Source: Christensenella sp. UBA7588 (GTDB taxonomy: Bacteria; Bacillota; Clostridia; Christensenellales; CAG-917). From it: a stretch of 64,000 nt of DNA. Positions 27,287-35,878 of this stretch are shown here, piece after piece. How positions within the stretch are numbered: the stretch's first letter is position 1; each line of letters opens with the position of its first letter. The stretch is taken from the NCBI GenBank assembly GCA_002478945.1, contig DLKM01000020.1, positions 49,788 to 113,787 of the forward strand. Direction: 5' to 3'. The notes beneath the pieces are model-generated. The model searched no databases. It had not been told where the DNA came from and saw only the letters and a program-made list of their open reading frames with translations. The translations under genes were made by a program, and so were the position numbers.

Positions 27287-28450
27287 TTATGAGCGATTAT
27301 TTATATTTTTGCGTTGTCCGAAAAGCGTTGCAAGTACGTTGCCCTTTTCGTCTATAACGTTGTAGTCCGCCTGCTCTCCTATGTCAAATTTAGGCACATA
27401 ATAGTCCACATATTTGCGTGGAGATTCCGCCGCCATATAGACTGCTTGTTCCAGTTCAACGCCATAAGACAATACGTTACGCACCATTTGGTCAATGCTT
27501 GTCACGCTTCCTGCCAAAGCCGACATGTCCGCAAGATAGCACACTTTTCCGTCCGTCACAACGTCTTCTTCACCGAGTTTGTATTTGCCGTTTGGCATAC
27601 CCGCGCACGACAAACTATCGGAAATCAAACATATTCGTCTGTACGTCTTGCATTTGAGAATAAATTCAAATAACAACTGCGAAATATGCTTATTGTCGGC
27701 AATCACTTCAACGGTCAAGTCGTCAAACGACAAACCGCATTCCGTCATCCCGAGAACTCTGTCAAAATTCTCATCGCGACGAGAAGTCGAGCAAGCGCAG
27801 AATATATGAGTTACGCCGTCAAGACCTTCTTTCATACATTCTCTTATTTGTTTATCGTTGCTGTCATCGTGACCGCCCTGCACTTTCACTCCGTTTTCTT
27901 TCAGATACTGCACAAGCGGTAACACGTTGCGAGTTGCGGGACAAAGCGTGACTATTTCGAGTTTATCTTTTATCCAATCCAAAACATTCAAATCTGCCTC
28001 TGCAAATTCGGTGCGTATGTTTTCAAGCGGTTGCGCGCCTTTCTTTTTAGGACTGATATACGGCCCTTCGATATGTGCGCCCAAGAACACCGCGCCCGAC
28101 GGATTGAACGAATACAGCGAATCAATTTGTTTTTCAAGCACTTCGAGCGGAGTCGCGACAAACGTCGGACACACGTGGGTAATGCCGTGAGAAAAATAGT
28201 ATTGACTTACCTTATCGACTTTTTCTTGATCGACAGACGAAAAATCAACTCCCATCGCGCCGTGCGTATGAATATCGACATACGCTGGACAAACGTAAAG
28301 TCCCGTGTCAACTATTGACTTCGTGATAGATTTCAAACGTCCCGATTCAATTACGACATCGTAACTATCTTTCGATATTTTTCCGTTTGAGATAGTTTTT
28401 ACGCCGTAAAGTTTTGACGTCTTTTCGTCTTGTTGTATTACCTTTTCCAC
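27287..28450 (-). CDS. nagA: N-acetylglucosamine-6-phosphate deacetylase
   Basis: A metallo-amidohydrolase of about 387 residues producing glucosamine 6-phosphate, the NagB substrate. Motifs: PAYVDIHTHGAMG near 55, GAHIEGPYISP near 125, a metal-binding GGHDDSN near 195, GVTHIFCA near 215 and the catalytic Asp in LISDSLSCAGMPNG near 280. The frame is open to 28507, overlapping the GH38 stop. A GTG at 28450 with GGAGAG 5-9 bases upstream gives the usual family length and is preferred. Last gene of the fucI operon. Confidence 0.9.
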   Translation of the reverse strand: MEKVIQQDEKTSKLYGVKTISNGKISKDSYDVVIESGRLKSITKSIVDTGLYVCPAYVDIHTHGAMGVDFSSVDQEKVDKVSQYYFSHGITHVCPTFVATPLEVLEKQIDSLYSFNPSGAVFLGAHIEGPYISPKKKGAQPLENIRTEFAEADLNVLDWIKDKLEIVTLCPATRNVLPLVQYLKENGVKVQGGHDDSNDKQIRECMKEGLDGVTHIFCACSTSRRDENFDRVLGMTECGLSFDDLTVEVIADNKHISQLLFEFILKCKTYRRICLISDSLSCAGMPNGKYKLGEEDVVTDGKVCYLADMSALAGSVTSIDQMVRNVLSYGVELEQAVYMAAESPRKYVDYYVPKFDIGEQADYNVIDEKGNVLATLFGQRKNINNRS

Positions 28451-28478
28451 TTTTCTCTCCGTAACCAAATGCGTATTT

Positions 28479-30896
28479 TTAGATATACATTTGCTCTGTT
28501 TCGACAAGCGTGTCGTTGTTGTAGATGAGAGTTTTTACTTCGCATTTGCCAAACTTAACGTCTATCGTTGCGCCACCGCATTTGATAGTTGCACATTCAC
28601 TGTCTTCACTGTTGTTGAACAGTCTGAAAATATAGCCGTCTTTTTGCACCGACTTTCTTATTGTTTCGGTGGAAATACGTTCATTCGAGCATTCGATTGT
28701 CAAACCGTTGTCGCACTTGGTATCGATTGTCGGGAAGATATTGAGCGCATACGGCACTTCGACGAATTCGTTTGCGTTGTGTTTGAGTGTGTTCTTTTCG
28801 ACAACGTCAAGTCTGAACGAGAAATCTCTTTGACCTTGATCGACTTTGCCGATAAAGATACCTTCACGCAACAGCGGTCTGTTCGGAACGGGGTGAGCGC
28901 AATAAGTTGCCGTCTTTACGAGCGTCAATCTAATTTCACCGTCTTTGTAAGACGAACCGTAAGTTGACGGTGTAATGATTTGCAAGCACTTTCCGTCATC
29001 CTCGTTGAGCCACACGTAATCGTGTGCAATGCACTCTCTTCCGTCTTCAAACAGTTTTTCAGCACCAAACATTTGCTCGCCCGAATAATCTTTGCCGACA
29101 ACGGGAACGTGAAGTTTGATTGCCTTGCTTGCTTCGTTCGGGAACAGAGTGACGTCAACGTCAACCTTCGTTCCTTTCTTGTAAATCTTATAGCCTATGC
29201 GAAGTCTTGTAAGACCTTTCCCGAAAAATGCTTCCGCTTCGAGATACATATCGCCGTCTTCAATAACTTCAAACGATTTCAAGCCATCGAAAACGCCGTC
29301 CGGATTTGCAAGCAATTCAAATGCTTCGGGATCATCTCCGACCCAAGGTTGATTCATACCCCACGGATCAGGCGTGTCTTCATACATAAACGGTTGGAAC
29401 ATCTTGCCCGTGGCGTATTCTTTTCCGTTCACGACATAACTTTCGATAAGTCCCGTTTTTGCACTGATAACGACTTTCTTTTCGCCGTTGTCAAAGACAA
29501 TGTCTTTGTTCGCTTCGTACACAGGTTTCTTTCTAACTACGGTTTTTGCCGTAAATCTATTGATTGAAAGCGGTTTCAAGTCTGCCTCGAATACGACGCG
29601 TTTGCGCCAGTCGATGCTGATATTGCTCGACTCTTTCACGTTTTGCGAAGAAAGCAAATTGCCGTCTTCATCGTATATTTCGAGATAAGACAGTTCTTCT
29701 TCGTAATAATCGGTCGGAATTATAGACAAATCGCAAGTAACGAGTTGTTTTCCGCCGTAAGTTTTCGGATTGAAAACCATAATCGGATACGTGTCAGGCT
29801 CTGCGACTTTTTGTCCTTTGCACAATGCGAAAAATGCGTTTGCGCGCACTTGATTGAGAAGATGCAAGCCGTGATTGATATAGGTAAATCCGTTATCTTC
29901 GCCTGCTTTTATCATATCGCCGGGAAGAATGTCGTGGAACTGCACGTTGAGCATATCTTCCGTAACCTCTTCAAATATCTTCGTCGGATATTCCATTGCG
30001 CCTTTAAGGGACGCAATACTTGCGATTTTCTCAGTGAAATAGATTTGTCTTTCAAGTTCGCGATATTTTTGTTTAAGTCCCGCCATAGACGTATAGCAAC
30101 CGACCATACAAGGAATGATAGACTCCGCAAACACTTCCGTAGGATTGACGTCAGCAAAGAATCCTTCGGGCGTTGAATATTTGATTTCGATATCGCTCGA
30201 ATCTATAAGTTTTTGCACGTCTTCCAAGTCTTTTGCAGACGGACCGCCGCCGTGATTGCCTACGCCCCACGGAGAAATGCTGACATCTTCTTCTTTGCGA
30301 CGAGAAATATCCGTTTCGATTTTCTCTCTTGCGTGTCCGAGCGGAGAGTTATATTCTGTTACGCGAACGCCTTTAACCTTGCTGCCGTCGTATCCTTCCC
30401 ATACGAAACACTCGCTCGGCAAATCAAGTTGCGGATACGGCATATGTTTTCCGTAAGGACGCATAAACATATAACTGTCTTGTCCGCATTTTGTGAGAAT
30501 TTGCACGAGTCCGCGAGAATGTCCGAACGGATCGAAGTTGACCGCAGTCGTCGGCATAACTCCAAATTTTTCTTTGAAATATAGTTCACCTTCGCGAATT
30601 TGGCGCACCATTCCTTCGCCGGACGGCATAAGGCAATCTGGTTGGAGATACCAACCGCCCATAATATGCCATTTGCCTTGTTTTACGAGTTTTTGAATTT
30701 GCGCAAACAATGCGGGAGCATATTTTTCCGTGTATTTATAAAGGTTTACTTCATTATGGCAGAAAATATAATCATACTTTTCAGCCAAGTTTGCGGCACT
30801 TTGAAAAGTTGACAATGCCGCCGCTGCGCCTTCTTCCCATTCCCATTGCCAAATCGGATCAAGATGGGCGTTACAGATAAGATGAAGTCTTTTCAT
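28479..30896 (-). CDS. Alpha-mannosidase (GH38)
   Basis: An 805-residue cytoplasmic GH38 enzyme, zinc-dependent, retaining. It begins with the family motif CNAHLDPIWQWEWEEG (zinc ligands His and Asp). The nucleophile Asp is in AVNFDPFGHSRGL near residue 120. A helical three-bundle and the long beta-sandwich C-terminal domains follow. The ATG at 30896 has AAAGGAG upstream; the longer frame does not. No signal peptide. It would trim mannose from imported N-glycan-like oligosaccharides, feeding ManA encoded in the other operon. Confidence 0.93.
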   Translation of the reverse strand: MKRLHLICNAHLDPIWQWEWEEGAAAALSTFQSAANLAEKYDYIFCHNEVNLYKYTEKYAPALFAQIQKLVKQGKWHIMGGWYLQPDCLMPSGEGMVRQIREGELYFKEKFGVMPTTAVNFDPFGHSRGLVQILTKCGQDSYMFMRPYGKHMPYPQLDLPSECFVWEGYDGSKVKGVRVTEYNSPLGHAREKIETDISRRKEEDVSISPWGVGNHGGGPSAKDLEDVQKLIDSSDIEIKYSTPEGFFADVNPTEVFAESIIPCMVGCYTSMAGLKQKYRELERQIYFTEKIASIASLKGAMEYPTKIFEEVTEDMLNVQFHDILPGDMIKAGEDNGFTYINHGLHLLNQVRANAFFALCKGQKVAEPDTYPIMVFNPKTYGGKQLVTCDLSIIPTDYYEEELSYLEIYDEDGNLLSSQNVKESSNISIDWRKRVVFEADLKPLSINRFTAKTVVRKKPVYEANKDIVFDNGEKKVVISAKTGLIESYVVNGKEYATGKMFQPFMYEDTPDPWGMNQPWVGDDPEAFELLANPDGVFDGLKSFEVIEDGDMYLEAEAFFGKGLTRLRIGYKIYKKGTKVDVDVTLFPNEASKAIKLHVPVVGKDYSGEQMFGAEKLFEDGRECIAHDYVWLNEDDGKCLQIITPSTYGSSYKDGEIRLTLVKTATYCAHPVPNRPLLREGIFIGKVDQGQRDFSFRLDVVEKNTLKHNANEFVEVPYALNIFPTIDTKCDNGLTIECSNERISTETIRKSVQKDGYIFRLFNNSEDSECATIKCGGATIDVKFGKCEVKTLIYNNDTLVETEQMYI

Positions 30897-30909
30897 AATG
30901 GTACTCCTT

Positions 30910-32109
30910 TTATTTTTCGATTGTGAATCTTGCGACTCTAACCGCACGACTCGTTCCGTATGCAAACGGTGCGATTTCAAAACTATTCTTTTTAGTCTTT
31001 ACAGCCTTGCCGTTATCAAGCCATTTTACGTTTTTAATCTTCCCTTCCGTATTGATTTTAACCGATTTCACGTCGTTTTTCAATCCTACGTTCGGATCAG
31101 CAGACATTCCTACATTCTTAATAACCGCATAATAGTTATTACCGTCATACAAAACGTCAGCGTTTTCGGCAGTTACGTCGCACGCTTTTGCCGAGTAAAT
31201 AAAGTCTTTGTTTGCTTTTATCCACTTTCCGATTTCAAGGAAGATGCACTTGTCAATTTCTCTGATTGTTCCGCGTCCCGTCAACCCCGTGTTCAAAAGG
31301 AAGTTGCAGTTATACTTTCTGCAATCCACAAGGTCTTCGATAAGACTTTTTACGGATTTATAGTTGCAGTCGTCTTTTGCGTATCCCCAATGGTCGTTGA
31401 GAACTTGGCACATTTCGCCTGCAACGTGTTTGGTTTCGCATACGCAACAACGCGGTTTTCCCCTTTCAAAAGTTACTCCGTCAAGCAAGTCGTGTCCGAG
31501 TTTACCGAGAGCGGAAAGTCCGCTGTTGTTTATTATCATTGCTTCGGGTTGCAGTTCTTTGATAAGTCCGTACAACCTGTTTTCTTGCCAGTCAACGTCG
31601 GTTTTATCCCACGTGCCGTCAAACCAAAAACCACCTATCTTGCCGTAGTTTGTGCAAAGCAATCTCAAACTCTTTTCAAGATAGTCTATGTACTTCGGAA
31701 AATCATTTTCGTATTCGGGGCAATGCCAGTCGAGCATAGTGTGATAAAACACCGGCATAATCCCCTGCGCATTGCACTCGTCAACGAACTCTTTAATCAA
31801 ATCTCGTCCGCACGCGGAGTGCATAACGTCAAAGTCACTCAATCCTTTCGTATCGTAAAGCGAAAAGCCGTCGTGATGACGCACGGTCAACGTGATATAT
31901 TTACAGCCCGACTCTTTTGCCGTTTTAACCAGTTCTTTCGCCCAATTCATCGATACGACGAATTTGGACGTAAGCGACTCGTATTTTGCCTTGTCCGCCT
32001 TGTCGTTCAACGCCAAATACCACTCACCCTTTCCGAGAATGCTGTACAATCCGAAATGAACAATCATTCCAAATCCCAACATCTCAAATCTTGCCACATA
32101 ATTTTCCAT
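30910..32109 (-). CDS. Alpha-L-fucosidase (GH29), cytoplasmic
   Basis: A 399-residue protein starting directly with the GH29 barrel: GFGMIVHFGLYSILGKGEWY near residue 12, TVRHHDGFSLYDTK near 75 and GGFWFDGTWD near 160, which carries the catalytic nucleophile Asp. A short C-terminal beta domain is present. No signal peptide or lipobox, so it acts inside the cell. It releases L-fucose for the isomerase FucI in the same operon. GAGAG-type binding site upstream is moderate. Confidence 0.92.
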   Translation of the reverse strand: MENYVARFEMLGFGMIVHFGLYSILGKGEWYLALNDKADKAKYESLTSKFVVSMNWAKELVKTAKESGCKYITLTVRHHDGFSLYDTKGLSDFDVMHSACGRDLIKEFVDECNAQGIMPVFYHTMLDWHCPEYENDFPKYIDYLEKSLRLLCTNYGKIGGFWFDGTWDKTDVDWQENRLYGLIKELQPEAMIINNSGLSALGKLGHDLLDGVTFERGKPRCCVCETKHVAGEMCQVLNDHWGYAKDDCNYKSVKSLIEDLVDCRKYNCNFLLNTGLTGRGTIREIDKCIFLEIGKWIKANKDFIYSAKACDVTAENADVLYDGNNYYAVIKNVGMSADPNVGLKNDVKSVKINTEGKIKNVKWLDNGKAVKTKKNSFEIAPFAYGTSRAVRVARFTIEK

Positions 32110-32175
32110 TTAGTATCTCTCTTTCTTGTCTTTATATCTTTTGTCTTTTGTTCAAACTATAACGCGCTTTTCGTT

Positions 32176-32895
32176 TTAATCTATTCTATCGCCGTTGTCG
32201 TGTATTTCCGCAAATCTTCCCGCAAAAGACGGTTCTTCTCCGCCTGCATACAAATGAGCGGTATCCGCAAACGACAAACATCTGAACGACATCACACCCT
32301 TTTCCCTTTCTTCCGTCATAAGCGTCGTCACAGAAGTCGGCAACGCAATGAAGTTTTGAAGAAACGGATACGGCGAAACGCTCAACAGATGCGATAAAAT
32401 CATACACTCTACGCCGAAGTGGCAAAACAGTGCAATCGTATCGTAATTCGGATCAATCGCCTCGTATAGCAATCCGTTGCGCTTATATCCGTGTCGCAAG
32501 AGTATTTCGTCAATGCCGTTCACAACTTTTTGATAGGCTTCGGAAATGTTCGAGTTCGCAAATATTTCGGCATTTTGCCAATTCTCACCGTCGTATTCCG
32601 CTTTATGTGCCGCGTAATAAGACGGACGCAAGTCCCAAATTACGCCCGTTTTTTCGGGGTTTTGAGCGGTGCAACTAAATTCTCGAAGCCAGTCGCAAGT
32701 CGTAGTTTTTATATGCTTGTTTTTAAGCGCGATTTCGGCAGTCAGTTTTGCACGTCCGAGCGGTGAAACGTATACGTCGTCGAGTACGGTTTTGTCCATA
32801 CGCTTACCAAGCAATTCGGCTTCCTTTTTACCTTTTGCCGTAAGCGAATCGATTGAATAATCAGGATCACCGTGACGAACAATGAGCAACTTCAT
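32176..32895 (-). CDS. Histidine phosphatase superfamily protein
   Basis: A 239-residue branch-1 histidine phosphatase. The phospho-accepting His is in LIVRHGDPDYS at residue 8, the second Arg in VSPLGRAKLTAEIA near 45, and the distal His in ALFCHFGVECMI near 150. It has an insertion of about 50 residues before the distal His. The substrate cannot be read from sequence; a sugar phosphate is plausible because it sits between fucI and the fucosidase. The binding site is GGAAA. Confidence 0.85.
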   Translation of the reverse strand: MKLLIVRHGDPDYSIDSLTAKGKKEAELLGKRMDKTVLDDVYVSPLGRAKLTAEIALKNKHIKTTTCDWLREFSCTAQNPEKTGVIWDLRPSYYAAHKAEYDGENWQNAEIFANSNISEAYQKVVNGIDEILLRHGYKRNGLLYEAIDPNYDTIALFCHFGVECMILSHLLSVSPYPFLQNFIALPTSVTTLMTEEREKGVMSFRCLSFADTAHLYAGGEEPSFAGRFAEIHDNGDRID

Positions 32896-32907
32896 TTGAC
32901 TGTTTCC

Positions 32908-34713
32908 TTATTTACGAATGTTTTTATACATCGGGCCGTAAGCCTCGCACGCTCTGTAATCTTGTCCTTCTTTGTCCATTCCGAACGCATTCCACGCAGA
33001 CGGGCGGAAAATCTCTTTCTCGTCGACGTTGTGCATACATACGGGGATACGCAAGATACTGCACATCGTGATAAGGTCTGCGCCGATATGTCCGTAAGAA
33101 ATCGCGCCGTGATTTGCGCCCCAGTTGTTCATAACGTCATACGCAGAAGCAAATGCACCCTTGCCAGTTACTCTCGGCGTAAACCAAGTGCAAGGCCACG
33201 TGTAATCCGTACGTTTCCAAAGCGTGTCGGTAACTTCGTCGGGAAGTTTGACCGTCCAACCTTCTACGATTTGCATCACGGGGCCAAGCCCTTTGATGAG
33301 ATTAAGACGAATCATCGTTGCAGGCATTTCCGCTCTCGTAACGAAACGGCTCGAATAACCGCCACCGCGGAAATAACCTAAATCCGCGTAAGGCCACGAA
33401 ACGTGCGACATAATGTTGTCAATGTCTTCGTTAGTGACTTCCCACCATTTCTTCATAACTGCATTGCCGTTTTCGTCTTTCACTTCACCGCAAGCATCTA
33501 CACAGCACGCGCCCGAATTGATAAGGTGAATGAAACCGTCCGCCTCTTTTGCTTTGCCTTCGATTTCATATCCCGTAACGCGTTTAACGGCATCGCCAGA
33601 CCAGTACGTACGAACGTCCGCAAACATTTGTGCTCTACCCGTGAGCAACTTCATAAACAACATACTCGTTGCGTTGAGAGTATCGTTTTCCGTACCGAGA
33701 ATATAAGGCTCTCTTGCGCCGTTCCAGTCGAAAGACGAGTTGAGTATGCTTTCGGGGAAATCGCAGTTCGGATAGAAGTCCGTCCATTGACGTTGACCTT
33801 GGAAACCGCCGACGATTGCGTTGTGTCCGACGGATTCTTCTTCAAAGCCTTTTTTCAAACGCTTGTTGCCGTTGTAAAGGTCTTTGATGATGCACGCCAT
33901 TTTGGCGGTAAATTCCCAATCTTTTTCCTTTTGAGCGGGAGTTTTTTGCATTTCGATAGGGTTTTTGTCAAAATCTTCACGGCATTTTTCTTTTATCCAA
34001 GCAAGTGCTTTCTTGTACTCGTTCTTATCGTAAATGCCTTCCGTCATTCGACGAATAATTTCGACTTCGTCAACGGATTCGACTCTCATACCGAGATATT
34101 CTTCAAAGAAATCGGGTGAGATAATACTTCCGCCGATACCCATCGTGACAGAACCGATTTGAAGATAAGATTTTCCGCGCATCGTTGCAACTGCGACAGC
34201 CGCTCTTGCAAAACGCAATATTTTTTCTTGAACGTCATCGGGAATGGTCGTATCGTCTGCGTCTTGAACTTCGTGTCCGTAGATACCGAATGCGGGCAAA
34301 CCTTTTTGGTTATGCGTTGCAAGAACGGACGCAAGATACACCGCCCCAGGTCTTTCCGTGCCGTTGAATCCCCAAACCGCTTTTATAGTCATCGGATCCA
34401 TATCCATAGTTTCCGCACCGTAACACCAACACGGCGTAACCGTAAGCGTGATGTCAACGTTATTCTTTTTGAATTTATTCGCACACGCAGCGGCTTCTGC
34501 GACTCTGCCTATCGTTGTGTCGGCAATAATGACTTTAACGGGTTCACCGTTTGAATATCTGACGTTCTCTGAAATCAATTTTGCGGCAGCCTTTGCCATA
34601 TTCATAGTTTGGTCTTCAAGGCTTTCTCTGACCTTAATTTTGCCTCTGCGTCCGTCAATCGTGGGACGGATTCCGATAACGGGATAATCCCCTATCAATC
34701 TGGATTGTGTCAT
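32908..34713 (-). CDS. fucI: L-fucose isomerase
   Basis: A 601-residue ketol isomerase converting L-fucose to L-fuculose (also active on D-arabinose in known relatives). Length and overall pattern match FucI: IGIRPTIDGRRGKIKVRESLE near residue 10, a WKPG-like WGFNGTERPGAVYLA near 110, AVGFQGQRQWTDFYPN near 320 and a late CMHNVDEKEIFRP. The ATG at 34713 has AAAGGAG upstream. First gene of a leftward operon driven by an AraC-type promoter. No fuculokinase or fuculose-1-phosphate aldolase is in the window. Confidence 0.95.
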   Translation of the reverse strand: MTQSRLIGDYPVIGIRPTIDGRRGKIKVRESLEDQTMNMAKAAAKLISENVRYSNGEPVKVIIADTTIGRVAEAAACANKFKKNNVDITLTVTPCWCYGAETMDMDPMTIKAVWGFNGTERPGAVYLASVLATHNQKGLPAFGIYGHEVQDADDTTIPDDVQEKILRFARAAVAVATMRGKSYLQIGSVTMGIGGSIISPDFFEEYLGMRVESVDEVEIIRRMTEGIYDKNEYKKALAWIKEKCREDFDKNPIEMQKTPAQKEKDWEFTAKMACIIKDLYNGNKRLKKGFEEESVGHNAIVGGFQGQRQWTDFYPNCDFPESILNSSFDWNGAREPYILGTENDTLNATSMLFMKLLTGRAQMFADVRTYWSGDAVKRVTGYEIEGKAKEADGFIHLINSGACCVDACGEVKDENGNAVMKKWWEVTNEDIDNIMSHVSWPYADLGYFRGGGYSSRFVTRAEMPATMIRLNLIKGLGPVMQIVEGWTVKLPDEVTDTLWKRTDYTWPCTWFTPRVTGKGAFASAYDVMNNWGANHGAISYGHIGADLITMCSILRIPVCMHNVDEKEIFRPSAWNAFGMDKEGQDYRACEAYGPMYKNIRK

Positions 34714-34794
34714 AAAAAACTCCTTTATATCGTATCGTTTTTCAAGTTGTTTAGATAATAACAAAGCGCTTAATTTTCATTCGTTTTCTTGCCC

Positions 34795-34820
34795 ACATAT
34801 AGCCTTATAGGCTTATATGT
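34795..34820. promoter_or_regulatory. Palindrome at the predicted fucI transcription start
   Basis: ACATATAGCC and GGCTTATATGT form an inverted repeat with one bulge and a 5-nt loop, just downstream of the fucI -10 box. It would form a hairpin at the very 5' end of the mRNA, or serve as a repressor site at +1. Confidence 0.55.
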
Positions 34821-34829
34821 CTTTATTAA

Positions 34830-34893
34830 ATCATAGCATATTAATTTTAATAGTTAAATAACAAATAGTGCAATACATATAATAATTGTTGCA
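34830..34893 (-). promoter_or_regulatory. AraC-type operator and promoter of the fucI operon
   Basis: Half-sites AATAACAAATAGTGCA (34,857-34,872) and a weaker TATAATAATTGTTGCA (34,878-34,893) are 21 bp apart. The leftward promoter has -35 TTTAAC (34,853-34,858), 17 bp, -10 TATGAT (34,830-34,835). The geometry is identical to the promoter at 25.9 kb. Confidence 0.82.
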
Positions 34894-34930
34894 ACTTCAT
34901 TTACTTATGATTTATTAGTTTTCAGAAATA

Positions 34931-34995
34931 TTGACAAACGCGTATTTTGTACATATACTATTATCATAACTGCAATGCGAATAACAAATATTGCA
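34931..34995 (+). promoter_or_regulatory. araC-type regulator promoter with downstream operator
   Basis: A near-consensus promoter, TTGACA (34,931-34,936), 17 bp, TATACT (34,954-34,959). Two operator half-sites spaced 21 bp lie at 34,959-34,974 (TATTATCATAACTGCA) and 34,980-34,995 (AATAACAAATATTGCA), from the -10 box to just before the ribosome binding site. Binding there would block transcription, so autorepression is likely. Confidence 0.78.
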
Positions 34996-35018
34996 CGGAT
35001 ATACAAAGGAGAAAAGAA

Positions 35019-35855
35019 ATGTTTGAATCGTATGACAGAGTTGACACTATCAAATACTTCAACGGATTTTCCACTACCCCCGCACTCGAATACGTCGTGC
35101 TGAACAATATATCCGACTTTCAGCCCAAGATGTCAAGTCACTTGCTCACCGAGATCTGCTTATGCACCGAAGGTTCGGGCTTTTTCCAAATCGACAACGA
35201 ACATATACCCTTCAAAAAAGGCGACGTTATCATAATCAACCCATACGTCTTGCACGGTTCAGGTGCGAGCGATAAAGAAACGCTCCAATATTATATTTTA
35301 GGTGTCAAAAACATTCAGTTCGCTTCCCCCGACGAAGACTTCAAATGTCTGTATCAACTCAATGGGAACAGACTCCCTTCCTACGTGGACTTGCTTTGGA
35401 GCGAAATTAAAGATACTTTTGACAGTTCAAGAATTCCGATTGTAAGAAACTTGCTTACGATAATTTTGACCGAATTGAAATGCATAACGTCTACTAACGT
35501 CATTCCGTTCAGCAAGAAAGAAACCTCGATAATGGCAGATTCCGTTGCGCAATATATCAACAGACATTTCAACCAAAAGATCACTTTGGACGAATTGGCA
35601 AAGGTATTCTTCTGCTCGAAGAGCGCACTTATGCACACGTTCAAAAAAGCATACGGAACTTCCGTACTCAATTATCTTATGGACAGACGTCTGCAAGAAG
35701 TCAAAATGTGGCTGAAAATCAGCAATATGCCGATAAACCTTATTGCACAAGAAAACGGCTTTTCATCTCTTCCGTATTTCTACAAGTATTTCGCCGCCAA
35801 TGTCGGAATGACACCGTTAGAATATCGAAAACAAGCACAAGAAAAGATAAAATAG
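35019..35855 (+). CDS. AraC-family transcriptional regulator of the glycan genes
   Basis: A 278-residue regulator with an N-terminal cupin-like sensor (EGSGFFQIDNEHIPFKKGDVIIINP near 50-75) and a C-terminal double helix-turn-helix (about 175-275: ITLDELAKVFFCSKSALMHTFKKA, then INLIAQENGFSSLPYFYKYF). The ATG at 35019 has AAAGGAG upstream. It is divergent from fucI and convergent with the transporter operon. Its position, and the tandem half-site operators with AraC-like spacing at four operon promoters and at its own, make it the likely activator of the whole cluster. The inducer is unknown; one of L-fucose, L-rhamnose, or an oligosaccharide is likely. Confidence 0.9.
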   Translation: MFESYDRVDTIKYFNGFSTTPALEYVVLNNISDFQPKMSSHLLTEICLCTEGSGFFQIDNEHIPFKKGDVIIINPYVLHGSGASDKETLQYYILGVKNIQFASPDEDFKCLYQLNGNRLPSYVDLLWSEIKDTFDSSRIPIVRNLLTIILTELKCITSTNVIPFSKKETSIMADSVAQYINRHFNQKITLDELAKVFFCSKSALMHTFKKAYGTSVLNYLMDRRLQEVKMWLKISNMPINLIAQENGFSSLPYFYKYFAANVGMTPLEYRKQAQEKIK

Positions 35856-35878
35856 CCGTTTCGTATTATTGCAATTTA

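Larger units (their letters stand above)
34714..35018. other. Divergent control region between fucI and the AraC regulator
   Basis: No gene. It contains a leader hairpin at 34,795-34,820, the fucI promoter and operator (34,830-34,893), and the regulator's own promoter and operator (34,931-34,995). All are annotated separately. Confidence 0.8.

Noticed and set aside
30898..32397. 499-codon rightward open frame opposite the fucosidase gene
   Set aside because: Antisense to a clear GH29 gene, no ribosome binding site, no recognisable domain.
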